The notes under the pieces are model-generated. The model worked only from the letters and a program-made list of their open reading frames with translations, was not told the DNA's origin and did no database searches. A stretch of DNA of 33,491 nt from JALZVT01 sp964611345. Its GTDB lineage: Bacteria; Pseudomonadota; Gammaproteobacteria; Pseudomonadales; Azotimanducaceae. Of this stretch, positions 1-8,699 are shown piece by piece. The stretch is from positions 1 to 33,491 of the forward strand of contig CAZSYU010000039.1 of the NCBI GenBank assembly GCA_964611345.1, in the 5' to 3' direction. Position numbers and translations under genes: made by a program. Position 1 is the stretch's first letter. Every line of letters begins with the position of its first letter.

Positions 1-528
1 GCTGTTGCCAAAGATTGCCCTTATGCACACATACATATGAGCACCAGTAAAACATGCTGACAGTGTCTGCTCGACTAACTGTGAGCCTGTTGTCCCGGTA
101 GTACGCATTAGCGCCCAAAAAAGTAGCTGTATCTTGTTATCGAACCCCGTGTCAGCTGCAGCCGTAAACGCGCTCTATTTACTGGTTAACGAGGTCTGCC
201 ACCCGTGTCGTCGCACTGCGCAAAAGCTGCGCGACAACCACGAGCCTAAAACGCTCAAACCGGTCTATTGCACGGCTTGTGCATTCTTGCTTGCGCATCC
301 TCGTGCCCTGTCTGCTGGTCTTATATTTTTATGCAGCAAACAAACCATAGAGTGCGTCATCAAACTGACGCTATATACCGCCCCACTCAGCGGTAAACGA
401 AGCATCCGCAATGCCCATTTGGATGTCAAGGCGGACAGGCCAAACCCCCTAAATTCCTGCACTTTTCCAGTAAATTGTTGCCTGTTTAACAACAATTAGC
501 CGCTTGCCATCGTGCTTTTCGCGCAAAT
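1..528. other. Gene-free or unrecognised 5' edge
   Basis: No gene is supported here. Two overlapping open frames on opposite strands (134-499 + and 265-495 -) show no recognisable domain, have no good ribosome binding site, and are rich in Cys, Asn and Leu in a way unlike the neighbouring proteins. An AT-rich inverted repeat with 8-bp arms (473-480 and 490-497, loop of 9) lies just past the end of the dienelactone hydrolase gene. It lacks a GC-rich stem and a clean T run, so I do not call it a terminator. The stretch may be the spacer before a gene outside the window. Confidence 0.5.
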
Positions 529-1221
529 TCAGGAATCGAGGTGTTTGGCGAAAAAGTCAAGTGTGCGGTTTTTGGCGCTCATCGCCGCCGTCGCATCAAA
601 ACTTGCCCGATGATCGCAGTTGAACCCGTGATCCGCGCTATACACATGGACTTCGACAGCCGGCTGCTGGGAGCGCACCTTCTCAACGTCTGACAGGGGT
701 ATGTGGGCGTCCAGATCGCCAAAATGCATCATCACCGGGCACCGGGCAGTGCGCGCCAGTTCACCAGCCACGCCACCCCCATAATACGCCGAAACCGCAG
801 CCACTCCGGTGAGCTCGCAGGCCGCCAGCCAGGTCATTAGCCCGCCAAAACAGTACCCGACTATCCCAACGCCGCTGTGGGCACCACCCACCCCGCTACT
901 CGCGCCCAGATGATCAATGGCCGCCTGCACATCAGCGAGAGCGTTGTTGCGATCAGTGTGGTTGAACGCCAAATCAATGCCCCGCTGCATGTCTTCGCCC
1001 TCATAACCCAGCTCAATATCGCGTTCTACCCGGTCAAACAGTTTTGGCGCAATGCTGTGATAGCCCGCCTGGGCGTATCCATCCACCACTTCCTGAATGT
1101 GGCGATTAACGCCAAAGATCTCCTGAATCACTACCACAGCGCCTTTGCCCGGCCCCGTCGGCTGCGCCTCGTACGCGCCTGGCGCAAACCCGTCTTGTGC
1201 CTTAATGCTGATGTGTCCCAT
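529..1221 (-). CDS. Dienelactone hydrolase family protein
   Basis: An alpha/beta hydrolase of the dienelactone hydrolase (carboxymethylenebutenolidase) family, 230 residues, the usual family length. The family's cysteine nucleophile is in GYCFGG (Cys124), with the acid Asp171 in HFGDLDAHIP and the base His198 in SADHGF, giving the Cys-Asp-His triad. The conserved Glu near VIQEIFG (residues 31-37) is also present. No signal peptide, so cytoplasmic. The ATG is preceded by AAGGAG at about 10 nt. The gene is divergent from the phoB-like gene. No chlorocatechol or beta-ketoadipate pathway genes are nearby, so the true substrate is unknown; many relatives are general esterases acting on lactones or small esters. 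Confidence 0.9.
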   Translation of the reverse strand: MGHISIKAQDGFAPGAYEAQPTGPGKGAVVVIQEIFGVNRHIQEVVDGYAQAGYHSIAPKLFDRVERDIELGYEGEDMQRGIDLAFNHTDRNNALADVQAAIDHLGASSGVGGAHSGVGIVGYCFGGLMTWLAACELTGVAAVSAYYGGGVAGELARTARCPVMMHFGDLDAHIPLSDVEKVRSQQPAVEVHVYSADHGFNCDHRASFDATAAMSAKNRTLDFFAKHLDS

Positions 1222-1334
1222 TGATTGCTAACTCCTTATTTTGTCTTGAGTTTGTTTTTCGTTTCGAGAATCGGCTTTAAGTGCATAATCGCGGATATGA
1301 CGAGCGATGACCAGATAGGGTAGGCTGCGCGTGA

Positions 1335-2072
1335 ATGGCCAGTAACAAACTATTGCTTGTAGAAGACGAGCCCGATATCCGCGAGATGCTCGACTTCACT
1401 CTGAGCCGGGCAGGCTTTGTCGTGGACACCGCAAGCACAGCCGAAGACGCGCTGCGCCGGTTGCTCGAAAGCACACCCCCCGCTGTCATCATTGTCGACT
1501 GGATGTTGCCCGGAATGGAGGGCGTCGACCTTGCAAAACGCCTGCGTGAGGAACCAGCGACCCGCGAGACACCGCTTATCATGCTCACTGCTCGAGGCGA
1601 AGAAACCGACAAGCTCAAAGGTTTTAATGCCGGCATCGACGACTATGTCACCAAGCCCTTCTCACCGAAAGAACTTATCGCCCGGATAAAAGCACTACTT
1701 CGACGTTCCGGATTGCCGACCGAGGGAAGGCTTGGGGCGGGGACAATGCTGCTCGATCTGCACGCCCACGAGCTGCGCATCGCGGGTGAGGTTGTCCCGC
1801 TCGGCCCTACTGAATTCCGCTTGCTCGAGTTTTTGCTGAGCCACCCCGGACGTGCGTTTAGTCGTACGCAACTTCTCGATCACGTCTGGGGACGCACCGC
1901 TTACGTGGAAGACCGCACCGTTGATGTACACATTCTGCGCCTGCGCAAGGCCCTCAAGCCCCACGCGCAGGACAAAACCATAGAGACGGTTCGCGGCGTT
2001 GGCTATCGGTTCAACGCGGCTAGCGTCGACCCAGAGGCGCCGTCATCAGGTGGTGCCCACCGTCAACAATAA
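1335..2072 (+). CDS. phoB: PhoB-like phosphate-regulon response regulator
   Basis: OmpR/PhoB-type two-component regulator of 245 residues. The receiver domain spans about residues 5-120, with the acidic pair Glu10-Asp11, phospho-acceptor Asp55 in VDWMLPG, Thr85 and Lys107 in TKPFSPKELIARIKALLRR. A winged-helix DNA-binding domain follows (about 135-228), ending in RTVDVHILRLRKAL and VRGVGYRF. These segments resemble PhoB more than other OmpR-family members. In the family PhoB is phosphorylated by PhoR and activates phosphate-starvation genes. No phoR follows. About 18 residues run beyond the usual PhoB end, and their codons overlap the 3' end of the convergent SDR gene. The ribosome binding site is weak (TAGG about 10 nt before the ATG). 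It could be a PhoB paralogue with another role. Confidence 0.8.
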   Translation: MASNKLLLVEDEPDIREMLDFTLSRAGFVVDTASTAEDALRRLLESTPPAVIIVDWMLPGMEGVDLAKRLREEPATRETPLIMLTARGEETDKLKGFNAGIDDYVTKPFSPKELIARIKALLRRSGLPTEGRLGAGTMLLDLHAHELRIAGEVVPLGPTEFRLLEFLLSHPGRAFSRTQLLDHVWGRTAYVEDRTVDVHILRLRKALKPHAQDKTIETVRGVGYRFNAASVDPEAPSSGGAHRQQ

Positions 2073-2805
2073 GCGTTTCGCCAGTAATCAGGTCACCACC
2101 ACACAACAGCAGCAAGATGGCTTCTGACACGGTGTCCGGGGTAGTGGTCATGCCCAGTGGCGAATTACGTTCCAACGTCTCTTTGACCTTGTTGTAACGC
2201 TCCTCACCCATGCCTTCGCGCAACCAGTCGCCCTGAATAAAACCGGGACAGACCGCGTTAACGCGCAGCTTTGGACCTAACGCGCGCGCCAGGGATAATG
2301 TCATGGTCACCAGAGCGCCCTTGGAGGCTGCGTAGGCGACGCTGGAACCGACTCCTGTCACGCCAGCGATTGAAGCCACGTTCACGACACTGCCCCGCCC
2401 CCCTCGCAGCATGGCGTCACGGCAGGCACGCACCATCTGGTAGGCACCAATCGTATTTACTGCGTAAATGTCGTGAAAGTCCTGCGCCGCCAAACCGTCA
2501 AGATCTGCATGGTCGCAGAACTTTGTGGTGCCCGCGTTGTTTACCAGCCCGTCAATTCGGCCCCAGCGCGCCTCTGCGGCCTGCGCAAGTTTGCGGCACT
2601 CGGCATCTTCCGCCACGTTGGCCTTAACAACCTCAACCTCAACGCCCAGGGCCTCGCAGGCGGCACGCGTCGCCTCGGCCCCATCGCGATTACCGGCATA
2701 GTTAACCACTACGTTCGCACCTCGCTCGGCAAGCTGGCGCGCACAGGCCGCTCCTACGCCTGACGACGACCCGGTTACGATGACAACCGCACCTTCCATT
2801 TCCAC
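2020..2805 (-). CDS. SDR family NAD(P)-dependent oxidoreductase
   Basis: Classical short-chain dehydrogenase/reductase of 261 residues. The nucleotide-binding motif TGSSSGVG is at 11-18, NNAG at 89-92, catalytic Asn117, Ser145, Tyr158 and Lys162 (YAASK). The C-terminal IVDGGHHL is typical of the family. It resembles FabG and other 3-oxoacyl or sugar-alcohol SDRs, but the substrate cannot be read from the sequence. The start is a GTG at 2805 with GGGGAGAG 5 nt upstream; an ATG two codons later is the alternative. It converges on the phoB-like gene, and the last 53 nt of each coding region overlap antisense. It is divergent from the HAD gene. Cytoplasmic. Confidence 0.88.
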   Translation of the reverse strand: MEMEGAVVIVTGSSSGVGAACARQLAERGANVVVNYAGNRDGAEATRAACEALGVEVEVVKANVAEDAECRKLAQAAEARWGRIDGLVNNAGTTKFCDHADLDGLAAQDFHDIYAVNTIGAYQMVRACRDAMLRGGRGSVVNVASIAGVTGVGSSVAYAASKGALVTMTLSLARALGPKLRVNAVCPGFIQGDWLREGMGEERYNKVKETLERNSPLGMTTTPDTVSEAILLLLCGGDLITGETLIVDGGHHLMTAPLGRR

Positions 2806-2878
2806 CGTTGCTCTCCCCTTCGGTTTTCTACTAACAGTGCATTAGTATGGTGGATTACCTTCGAGTGAGGAAATCTTC

Positions 2879-3565
2879 ATGTCAGAGAATCAAGCAAACG
2901 CAGACACAAGACCAACCAACATCGAAGCGGTCCTGTGGGACTTTGGTGGCGTGATTACTTCTTCGCCATTCGAGGCCTTCAGTGCCTACGAGGCTAACAA
3001 TGGTTTACCCAAGGACTTCATCCGCACAATCAACGCGACCAATCCTGACACCAACGCCTGGGCGCAGTTTGAATCAAGCGAGATTGATGCCGACGCGTTT
3101 GACAGCCTCTTCGCCGCTGAGGCACGTGCAGCCGGTCATGAAATTCCGGGTAAAGAAGTGCTGGCCTTACTGAGCGGGGACATTCGGCCACGCATGATCA
3201 ACGTGCTGAAAACCTGCAAGGCACACTTTAAAATTGCCTGCATTACCAACAACGTCAAATCTGGCGCCGGACCGGGCATGGCTCGCAGCAGTAAAAAGGC
3301 CCAGCAGGTTGCGCAGGTGATGGCGCTGTTTGATCACGTCGTGGAATCCAGCGAACTGGGGATACGCAAGCCTAACCCCAGAATTTACGAGGTCGCCTGC
3401 GAAGCGATTGGCGTAACGGCTGACAAGTGTGTGTTTCTCGATGATCTGGGCATCAACCTAAAACCGGCTCGCGCTCAGGGCATGCAAACCATCAAGGTAA
3501 TTTCCGAAGCCCAGGCCATAGATGAACTGGCCAGCATCACCGGACTGGCAATGCCACCAGCCTGA
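2879..3565 (+). CDS. HAD-IA family hydrolase
   Basis: Haloacid dehalogenase-superfamily hydrolase of 228 residues, probably a phosphatase. Motif I is LWDFGGVI with nucleophile Asp21; the second Asp of the DxD pair is replaced by Gly, as in the YihX and epoxide hydrolase N-terminal-like branch. Motif II is CITNN (Thr123), motif III Lys164 in GIRKPNP, and motif IV the Asp188-Asp189 pair in VFLDDLGINLKPA, followed by the usual ARAQGM helix. The ATG has a good site (GAGGAAA, 7 nt upstream). It stands alone, divergent from the SDR gene and convergent with coxS. Whether it dephosphorylates a sugar phosphate or another ester is not evident. Confidence 0.85.
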   Translation: MSENQANADTRPTNIEAVLWDFGGVITSSPFEAFSAYEANNGLPKDFIRTINATNPDTNAWAQFESSEIDADAFDSLFAAEARAAGHEIPGKEVLALLSGDIRPRMINVLKTCKAHFKIACITNNVKSGAGPGMARSSKKAQQVAQVMALFDHVVESSELGIRKPNPRIYEVACEAIGVTADKCVFLDDLGINLKPARAQGMQTIKVISEAQAIDELASITGLAMPPA

Positions 3566-3583
3566 GGTGCTCCCTTACCCAGG

Positions 3584-4063
3584 TTAGGCCTGGCGTTTGA
3601 GCGTAACCGCTGCATCCTGCACTGCGCGCACGATCTTGTCGTAACCAGTGCAGCGACACAAATTGCCGGCCAGCCAATAGCGAATCTCCGTTTCAGTAGG
3701 ATCAGGGTTTTTCTCGAGTAATGCCTTGGCGGCAACGATAAACCCGGGGGTACACACGCCACACTGCAATGCGGCGTGCTCAAGAAACTTTTGCTGCAAC
3801 ACGTGCAACCCATCCTCAGAGGCAACACCCTCGATGGTTTCTACGGTTTTGCCGCTGACCTCTACTCCGAGCACCAAACAGGAACAGACCAGCGCATCGT
3901 CAAGCATTACCGAGCAAGCACCACAGTCACCAGTGGCGCAGCCCTCCTTGGTACCGGTCATACCCAGCGTGTCGCGCAAGGTTTGCAATAAAGTTTCTTC
4001 CGGCTCACACAAAAACTCGTGTACTTCGCCGTTAATTTGGGTAGCTACGTGAACCTTCGACAT
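3584..4063 (-). CDS. Xanthine dehydrogenase/CO dehydrogenase-type [2Fe-2S] subunit
   Basis: Small iron-sulfur subunit of a molybdenum hydroxylase (CoxS, XdhC-like or HcrC family), 159 residues, the usual length. A plant-ferredoxin-type cluster is bound by Cys42, Cys47, Cys50 and Cys62 (GCATGDCGACSV). A second, all-helical [2Fe-2S] domain carries Cys101 and Cys104 (QCGVCTPG) and Cys136 and Cys138 (NLCRCTGY). These pass electrons between the molybdopterin centre and the FAD subunit. It lies 65 nt downstream of the FAD subunit gene and ends 18 nt from the convergent HAD gene. The molybdopterin subunit that must complete the enzyme is absent from the window, so the substrate (aldehyde, purine, CO or aromatic acyl-CoA) cannot be told. 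Confidence 0.92.
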   Translation of the reverse strand: MSKVHVATQINGEVHEFLCEPEETLLQTLRDTLGMTGTKEGCATGDCGACSVMLDDALVCSCLVLGVEVSGKTVETIEGVASEDGLHVLQQKFLEHAALQCGVCTPGFIVAAKALLEKNPDPTETEIRYWLAGNLCRCTGYDKIVRAVQDAAVTLKRQA

Positions 4064-4128
4064 TGTGTTGTCCTTCTGCTTACTCTGGAGCGATGACTGC
4101 GCCGGTTAGTGCGTGGGTACTGCAGGAC

Positions 4129-4998
4129 CTAGGATTTGGCCCGCTCATAGGCTTTGGCCGCCGCACGCCTGCACAGCACACCGACCACCTTACGCCTATA
4201 TTCCGCCGTGCCGCGCTTGTCTGATATTGGTTTCGCAAGGGCAGAGCAAGCATCGGCTGCCGCCGCTAGCGCTTTGTCCTCAAGCCTGGACCCCACCAGC
4301 GCCGCCGCGGCATCGGGCACCACCAGTGCGGTGGTTGCCACGGCGCCAATAGCAACCTTGGCAGCGGTGCACTTGTCGCCATCAACACTCAGGCGCACGC
4401 CAGCGCCGGCAACCGCAATGTCCATTTCTGTCCGCGGAATGAATCGCAGATACGCATCACCACTGTGGGCTGTGGGTCGGGGAAAGGAGATGCCCAGCAA
4501 AAACTCTGATGGCGCCAGTGCGTTGGTACCCACACCAGTGACAAAGTCTTCAGCCGCAAGCTCACGCTCGCCATCCGCTGACGCAATGTGACAAACCCCG
4601 CCGTTCGCAATGATTGCCGGAATAGAATCGCCAGCTGGCGAGGCATTACAGAGATTGCCGCCCATCGACGCCCGGCCCTGAATCTGGGTGGAACCGATGA
4701 GATCCACCGCCTCCACCAGCCCAGGAAACAGAGTTTTCAGCTCCTTATTGTCGTTCAGTACGGCTCCGGGTATCGCCGAACCGATGTAAACCCGCTCCGC
4801 CCCAAGCTCGAGCCGCTTGGTTTCTGCAAGGCTCTTGATATCGACCAGCGTGCGCGGCGTGTCGTCGATACCCCTGAGTTGCACCAGAACATCGGTACCC
4901 CCGGCAAGTAGCTGATAGCGCGTCTCGTTGGCTGTTAGTGCGCCGAGCAGCTCGACCGCCTCAGCCACCGAATTTGGTGCGCAATACTCAAATGACAT
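4129..4998 (-). CDS. Xanthine dehydrogenase/CO dehydrogenase-type FAD subunit
   Basis: Medium, FAD-binding subunit of a molybdenum hydroxylase (CoxM/XdhB-like), 289 residues. The FAD motifs are LLAGGTDVLVQLRG (about 30-43) and GRASMGGNLCNASPAGD (about 108-124), in a PCMH-type FAD domain, followed by a CO dehydrogenase flavoprotein C-terminal domain (about 180-285). The ATG has a strong site (AGGGGGAGAG, a few nt upstream). It is first in a two-gene unit with the iron-sulfur subunit and divergent from pepQ. It hands electrons from the iron-sulfur clusters to NAD+, quinone or oxygen, depending on the family member. No large subunit and no maturation genes (coxD-, coxE- or coxF-like) are visible. 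Confidence 0.92.
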   Translation of the reverse strand: MSFEYCAPNSVAEAVELLGALTANETRYQLLAGGTDVLVQLRGIDDTPRTLVDIKSLAETKRLELGAERVYIGSAIPGAVLNDNKELKTLFPGLVEAVDLIGSTQIQGRASMGGNLCNASPAGDSIPAIIANGGVCHIASADGERELAAEDFVTGVGTNALAPSEFLLGISFPRPTAHSGDAYLRFIPRTEMDIAVAGAGVRLSVDGDKCTAAKVAIGAVATTALVVPDAAAALVGSRLEDKALAAAADACSALAKPISDKRGTAEYRRKVVGVLCRRAAAKAYERAKS

Positions 4999-5057
4999 AG
5001 CTCTCCCCCTATGGATGCCATGCCTAGTGTAACGCGGAACCGCCTGGCTCTCATAGC

Positions 5058-5086
5058 CTGCCAGAGCCCTCTCCCCGGGCTATACA
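5058..5086 (+). promoter_or_regulatory. Candidate sigma-70 promoter for pepQ operon
   Basis: CTGCCA (5058-5063), 17-bp spacer, TATACA (5081-5086). The -10 has 5 of 6 consensus bases, the -35 has 4 of 6. It would start RNA near 5093, about 80 nt before the pepQ ATG. Read by eye only. Confidence 0.4.
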
Positions 5087-5173
5087 GACGCGCTGAAACA
5101 GTTGACTACTGGTATTGTTCACCCGCCAGTCTATGCACTTGGCCTGATAGAAAACACAAGAGAGAAGTCGTCC

Positions 5174-6514
5174 ATGAGTCTGCTTGAGCAGCAAGAGTTT
5201 CTTGCCCACCAAACCACCCTTAGCGGTCGCTGGGAGGAGGCGCTGAGCGCCACTAATCATCACTGTGTCGTTATTTCCGCCGGCACAAACCAGAACTATT
5301 TTTTAGATGATCAGGCCCCGCCCTTTCGTCCCAATCCGCACTTTGCGCAGTTTTTTCCTGATCGCAATAGCGAGCACTGTGAGCTGGTGCTGTTGCCGGG
5401 GAACAAACCGCGGTTGCTGTTTTATCAGCCTGCGGATTACTGGCACCTGCCGCCCGCGATTCCGCGCTGGGCAGAGACCTGCTTTGATCTTGAGGTACAC
5501 AACACTCCCGAGTCGCTGGGGGCCGCCCGCGATGGGTACCTGAAGGGGCAAAACAACGTCGCTCACATAGGCCCAACGCCGCTGTCTGCAGGCAGCCATG
5601 TCAGCGCCCACAACCCGGCAGACCTCATAGCCCATCTGGATTTTTTACGCTCGCAGAAAACGCCCTTCGAAGTCGCCGCTATTCGGCAGGCGACCAGCCA
5701 CGCAGTCACAGGACATGTGGCCGCCAAGCAGGCGTTCGACGCCAGCGCCTGTGAGTATGAGATATACATGCAGTTTCTAGCCGCTACAGGAAACACCGCC
5801 GGTGAGTTACCTTACTCTGCCATTGTGGCACTGAACGAGCACGCGGGTGTGCTGCACTACCAGCACTACGATCACAGTCGACCACCCGCCCATCTGAGCT
5901 TCCTGATTGACGCCGGCGCCTCCCACCTCGGCTACGCCAGCGACATTACTCGCACCTACAGTGGCGCAACAGCCCCCGCAGAGTTTGCAGAACTGATTCG
6001 CCTGCTCGACCTGGAGCAACTGGCGCTCATCGACGGTATTCGCGTTGGGCAACCCTATGAGGCGATGCACACCAACATGATCGAACGCATCGCCGGCGTA
6101 CTCGTTAACTGCGGCGTTCTTAGGTGTAGCCTCGACCAGGCCATCACCGAACAACTCGCTGATCCGTTTATGCCGCACGGCCTTGGGCATCTTATCGGCC
6201 TGCAAACCCACGACGTCGGTGGCCAACAGGCGAACGTCTCAGGTACCCCTGCCCCTCCGAGCGAACGCTTTCCAGCGTTGCGCCTGACCCGACCGCTGGA
6301 GACCGATTCGGTATTCACCATCGAACCCGGCATCTATTTTATTCCGCTGTTGCTTGATGAGCTGCGCGCCACAAGCGCACCGATCAACTGGACCTTGGTT
6401 GATGCACTGTTGCCCTGTGGTGGCATTCGCATAGAAGACAATATCTGGCTCACAGACGCTGGTGCAGTCAACCTCACGCGTGAAGCCTTCGCCAATCGAG
6501 GGGCAACTGCATGA
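5174..6514 (+). CDS. pepQ: Xaa-Pro dipeptidase (prolidase)
   Basis: Metallopeptidase of family M24B, 446 residues from the chosen start. It hydrolyses X-Pro dipeptides using two divalent metal ions. The ligands are Asp246 (FLIDAGA), Asp257 (ASDITRTY), His339 (PHGLGHLIGLQTHD), Glu384 (FTIEPGIYF) and Glu421 (GIRIEDN), almost the positions known for E. coli PepQ (443 residues), which supports this start. The ATG at 5174 has AGAGAGAAG a few nt upstream; an in-frame TTG at 5102 would add 24 residues but has no such site. Some family members also hydrolyse organophosphorus esters. The stop overlaps the start of the dipeptidyl peptidase IV gene (ATGA). Cytoplasmic. Confidence 0.95.
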   Translation: MSLLEQQEFLAHQTTLSGRWEEALSATNHHCVVISAGTNQNYFLDDQAPPFRPNPHFAQFFPDRNSEHCELVLLPGNKPRLLFYQPADYWHLPPAIPRWAETCFDLEVHNTPESLGAARDGYLKGQNNVAHIGPTPLSAGSHVSAHNPADLIAHLDFLRSQKTPFEVAAIRQATSHAVTGHVAAKQAFDASACEYEIYMQFLAATGNTAGELPYSAIVALNEHAGVLHYQHYDHSRPPAHLSFLIDAGASHLGYASDITRTYSGATAPAEFAELIRLLDLEQLALIDGIRVGQPYEAMHTNMIERIAGVLVNCGVLRCSLDQAITEQLADPFMPHGLGHLIGLQTHDVGGQQANVSGTPAPPSERFPALRLTRPLETDSVFTIEPGIYFIPLLLDELRATSAPINWTLVDALLPCGGIRIEDNIWLTDAGAVNLTREAFANRGATA

Positions 6515-8688
6515 GTGGCATTGCCAACAGCACAGCGGCAGATGTTTTAACCGTCGAGCGCCTATTCTCTGCACCTGCAATCAACGGCGAACTGCCTTCG
6601 CACATGAAGTTTGCCCCCGATGGCAAACACATCGCCTGGCTCCAGGTGGCCGAAGACGATAGCGAACGCCTGGACCTGTGGCTGTTTGATGTAGCAACCG
6701 ACACAACCCGACAGATCCTGGATGCCTCGATTGTCGGCCAGGGGGGCATCCTGTCAGATGCAGAAAAAGCAGAGCGCGAACGCAAACGCCAATTCACGGG
6801 TGGCGTCACCGACTATCACTGGCACCCCGACAGCGCCCGCATCGCCGTGGAAATCGACGGCATGCTGTATCTGGTTACTCCGGCCAGCGATACACTAACA
6901 GCCCTGACCCCACCTGGTACGCGCCAAACCCATCCCAAGTTTTCACCCGACGGAAGCACACTTGCCTTCGTTCGCGACTACAACCTTGTGCTGCTCGATA
7001 TTGACGATAAGCCCAAAGAACGAGCACTAACAACCACCGGCACCGAACTATGCCATTTCGGTTTGCCTGACTTTATTGCGCAAGAAGAGATGCATCGGTT
7101 TGACGGTTATTGGTGGACGAGCGATTCCAGCGCCATCGTTTATACCCAGGTTAACAACTCAACAGTTGAGGTATCTCAGCGCTACGAAATCGATGCCGAT
7201 AATTTTCGCGTTATCGAGCAGCGCTACCCCTACGCCGGTGAGGCCAACGCCACAACCAGGCTGGCACTGCACAAGTTAACCGACGCAGAACCACAGTGGA
7301 TTACCTGGCGAGATAACGCTGACGACTACCTTTGCCGGGTCGATTGCGCGCAAAACAACGTTTTTGTGCAGGTGCAAAATCGCGCCCAGCAGCAACTCCA
7401 ACTGAAGCGCTGGGAGGCAGACAATGTTGCCGCCCAACCACGGATACTGCTTACCGAAACAAGCACTACCTGGATAAATCTGCACAACAATTTCCGCGCG
7501 CTCGAGCAACAGCGCTTTCTGTGGACCTCAGCGCGCGCGGGCTACGAACATCTGTATCTGTTTGACCCCGCAACGCCAGAACCAACCGCACTCACCAGCG
7601 GTCGGGGCTATGTGAGTCAGGTACTGCACGCCGACGAACACGGGGTCATGTTTACCGGTTGGCTAAGTGAGCCCACCGAGCAGCATCTGTATCGCTGCCA
7701 ATTCGCGGCAGGGAGCGTGAGCGCAGCCCGCGCACTCACCAGCGGCAAGGGCTGGCACGACGTCAATGTTGCTGAAGCCGGCACAACATGGATCGACAAG
7801 CAGTCAAACTTCGAGCTGCCTGCGGCCCTCGAGTTAGGCACGCTATCAGCCTCCGGCGAAGTAGAACGCCAGACCATCGCCTCACTCGCGATCGACCACA
7901 GCCACCCCTACGCGCCATACCTTGCCCGCCACATCACACCAACAATGGCCAGCATCGATGGCGCAGATGGTGAGCCTTTGTATTACCGACTCACCGAACC
8001 AGCAAACAAGGTGCAAGGCCAGAGCTACCCCTGTGTTGTGTACGTGTATGGCGGTCCCGGTGGTGCGCGCGTGAACTGGGCCTGGCCGCCCCTGTTGCTG
8101 CAACTGTTTGCAAGTCGCGGCTTCGGGGTTTTGGAACTGGACAATCGCGGGACTGGCAATCGCTCTAAAGCCTTTGACGACGCTATTTACTTACGCCTGG
8201 GCAAAGTCGAGGTGGAGGATCAGCTACTGGGCGTCGAGTTTTTACGCACGCTTGCCTGGGTAGATGCAGACCGTATTGGTGTTTTTGGCCACAGCTATGG
8301 CGGTTACATGACCGTGATGTGCATGGCGCAGGCGCCCGACGCTTTCAAGGCCGGCGTATCAGTCGCGCCCGTCAGTGGTTGGGAGCTTTACGATACACAC
8401 TACACAGAGCGTTACTTAAGCACTCCGCAGGCGAACGCTGTGGGCTACAAGCAGAGTTCGCTGTTTCCCTACATCGATAAGCTCCGTGGCAACCTGCTGC
8501 TCATACACGGCATGGCCGACGACAACGTGCTCTTCACCAACTCCACCAAGCTCTACAAGGCACTGCAGGATATCGGCACTCCGTTTCAAATGATGACCTA
8601 CCCAGGCTCAAAGCATGCCTTACACGAACGCAGCGTATCTATTCATCGCTTCAATGCACTTTTCAAATTTTTCGAAGACAATCTGTAA
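6511..8688 (+). CDS. Dipeptidyl peptidase IV family serine peptidase (S9B)
   Basis: Prolyl oligopeptidase-clan enzyme of 725 residues that in this family removes X-Pro (or X-Ala) dipeptides from peptide N-termini. An N-terminal beta-propeller domain (about 20-470) contains the paired glutamates Glu192-Glu193 in IAQEEMHRFDGYWW, which bind the substrate amino group in DPP IV. The C-terminal alpha/beta hydrolase domain has VYVYGGPGG, DNRGTGNR, nucleophile Ser595 in GHSYGGYMT, an acid at Asp670/671 in GMADDN, and His702 in GSKHAL. The usual GWSYGG is GHSYGG here. No signal peptide is visible, unlike many exported bacterial DPP IV enzymes, so it probably acts in the cytoplasm. Translationally coupled to pepQ by a 4-nt overlap. 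Confidence 0.93.
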   Translation: MSGIANSTAADVLTVERLFSAPAINGELPSHMKFAPDGKHIAWLQVAEDDSERLDLWLFDVATDTTRQILDASIVGQGGILSDAEKAERERKRQFTGGVTDYHWHPDSARIAVEIDGMLYLVTPASDTLTALTPPGTRQTHPKFSPDGSTLAFVRDYNLVLLDIDDKPKERALTTTGTELCHFGLPDFIAQEEMHRFDGYWWTSDSSAIVYTQVNNSTVEVSQRYEIDADNFRVIEQRYPYAGEANATTRLALHKLTDAEPQWITWRDNADDYLCRVDCAQNNVFVQVQNRAQQQLQLKRWEADNVAAQPRILLTETSTTWINLHNNFRALEQQRFLWTSARAGYEHLYLFDPATPEPTALTSGRGYVSQVLHADEHGVMFTGWLSEPTEQHLYRCQFAAGSVSAARALTSGKGWHDVNVAEAGTTWIDKQSNFELPAALELGTLSASGEVERQTIASLAIDHSHPYAPYLARHITPTMASIDGADGEPLYYRLTEPANKVQGQSYPCVVYVYGGPGGARVNWAWPPLLLQLFASRGFGVLELDNRGTGNRSKAFDDAIYLRLGKVEVEDQLLGVEFLRTLAWVDADRIGVFGHSYGGYMTVMCMAQAPDAFKAGVSVAPVSGWELYDTHYTERYLSTPQANAVGYKQSSLFPYIDKLRGNLLLIHGMADDNVLFTNSTKLYKALQDIGTPFQMMTYPGSKHALHERSVSIHRFNALFKFFEDNL

Positions 8689-8699
8689 CAGAGAACCCA

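Noticed and set aside
473..497. AT-rich inverted repeat as terminator of the dienelactone hydrolase gene
   Set aside because: Stem is almost all A/T and no run of T follows.
134..499. 121-residue open frame at the left edge
   Set aside because: TTG start without a binding site, no domain, and a composition unlike the neighbouring proteins; a 76-residue frame on the other strand overlaps it.
1290..1325. Pho box upstream of the phoB-like gene
   Set aside because: Only two short TGAC words about 10 nt apart; not the 7+4 bp repeat pattern of a Pho box.
5102..5173. Upstream TTG start for pepQ, and TTGACT at 5102 as a -35
   Set aside because: The ATG at 5174 has a clear binding site and places metal ligands at family positions; no -10 lies 16-18 bp from TTGACT.
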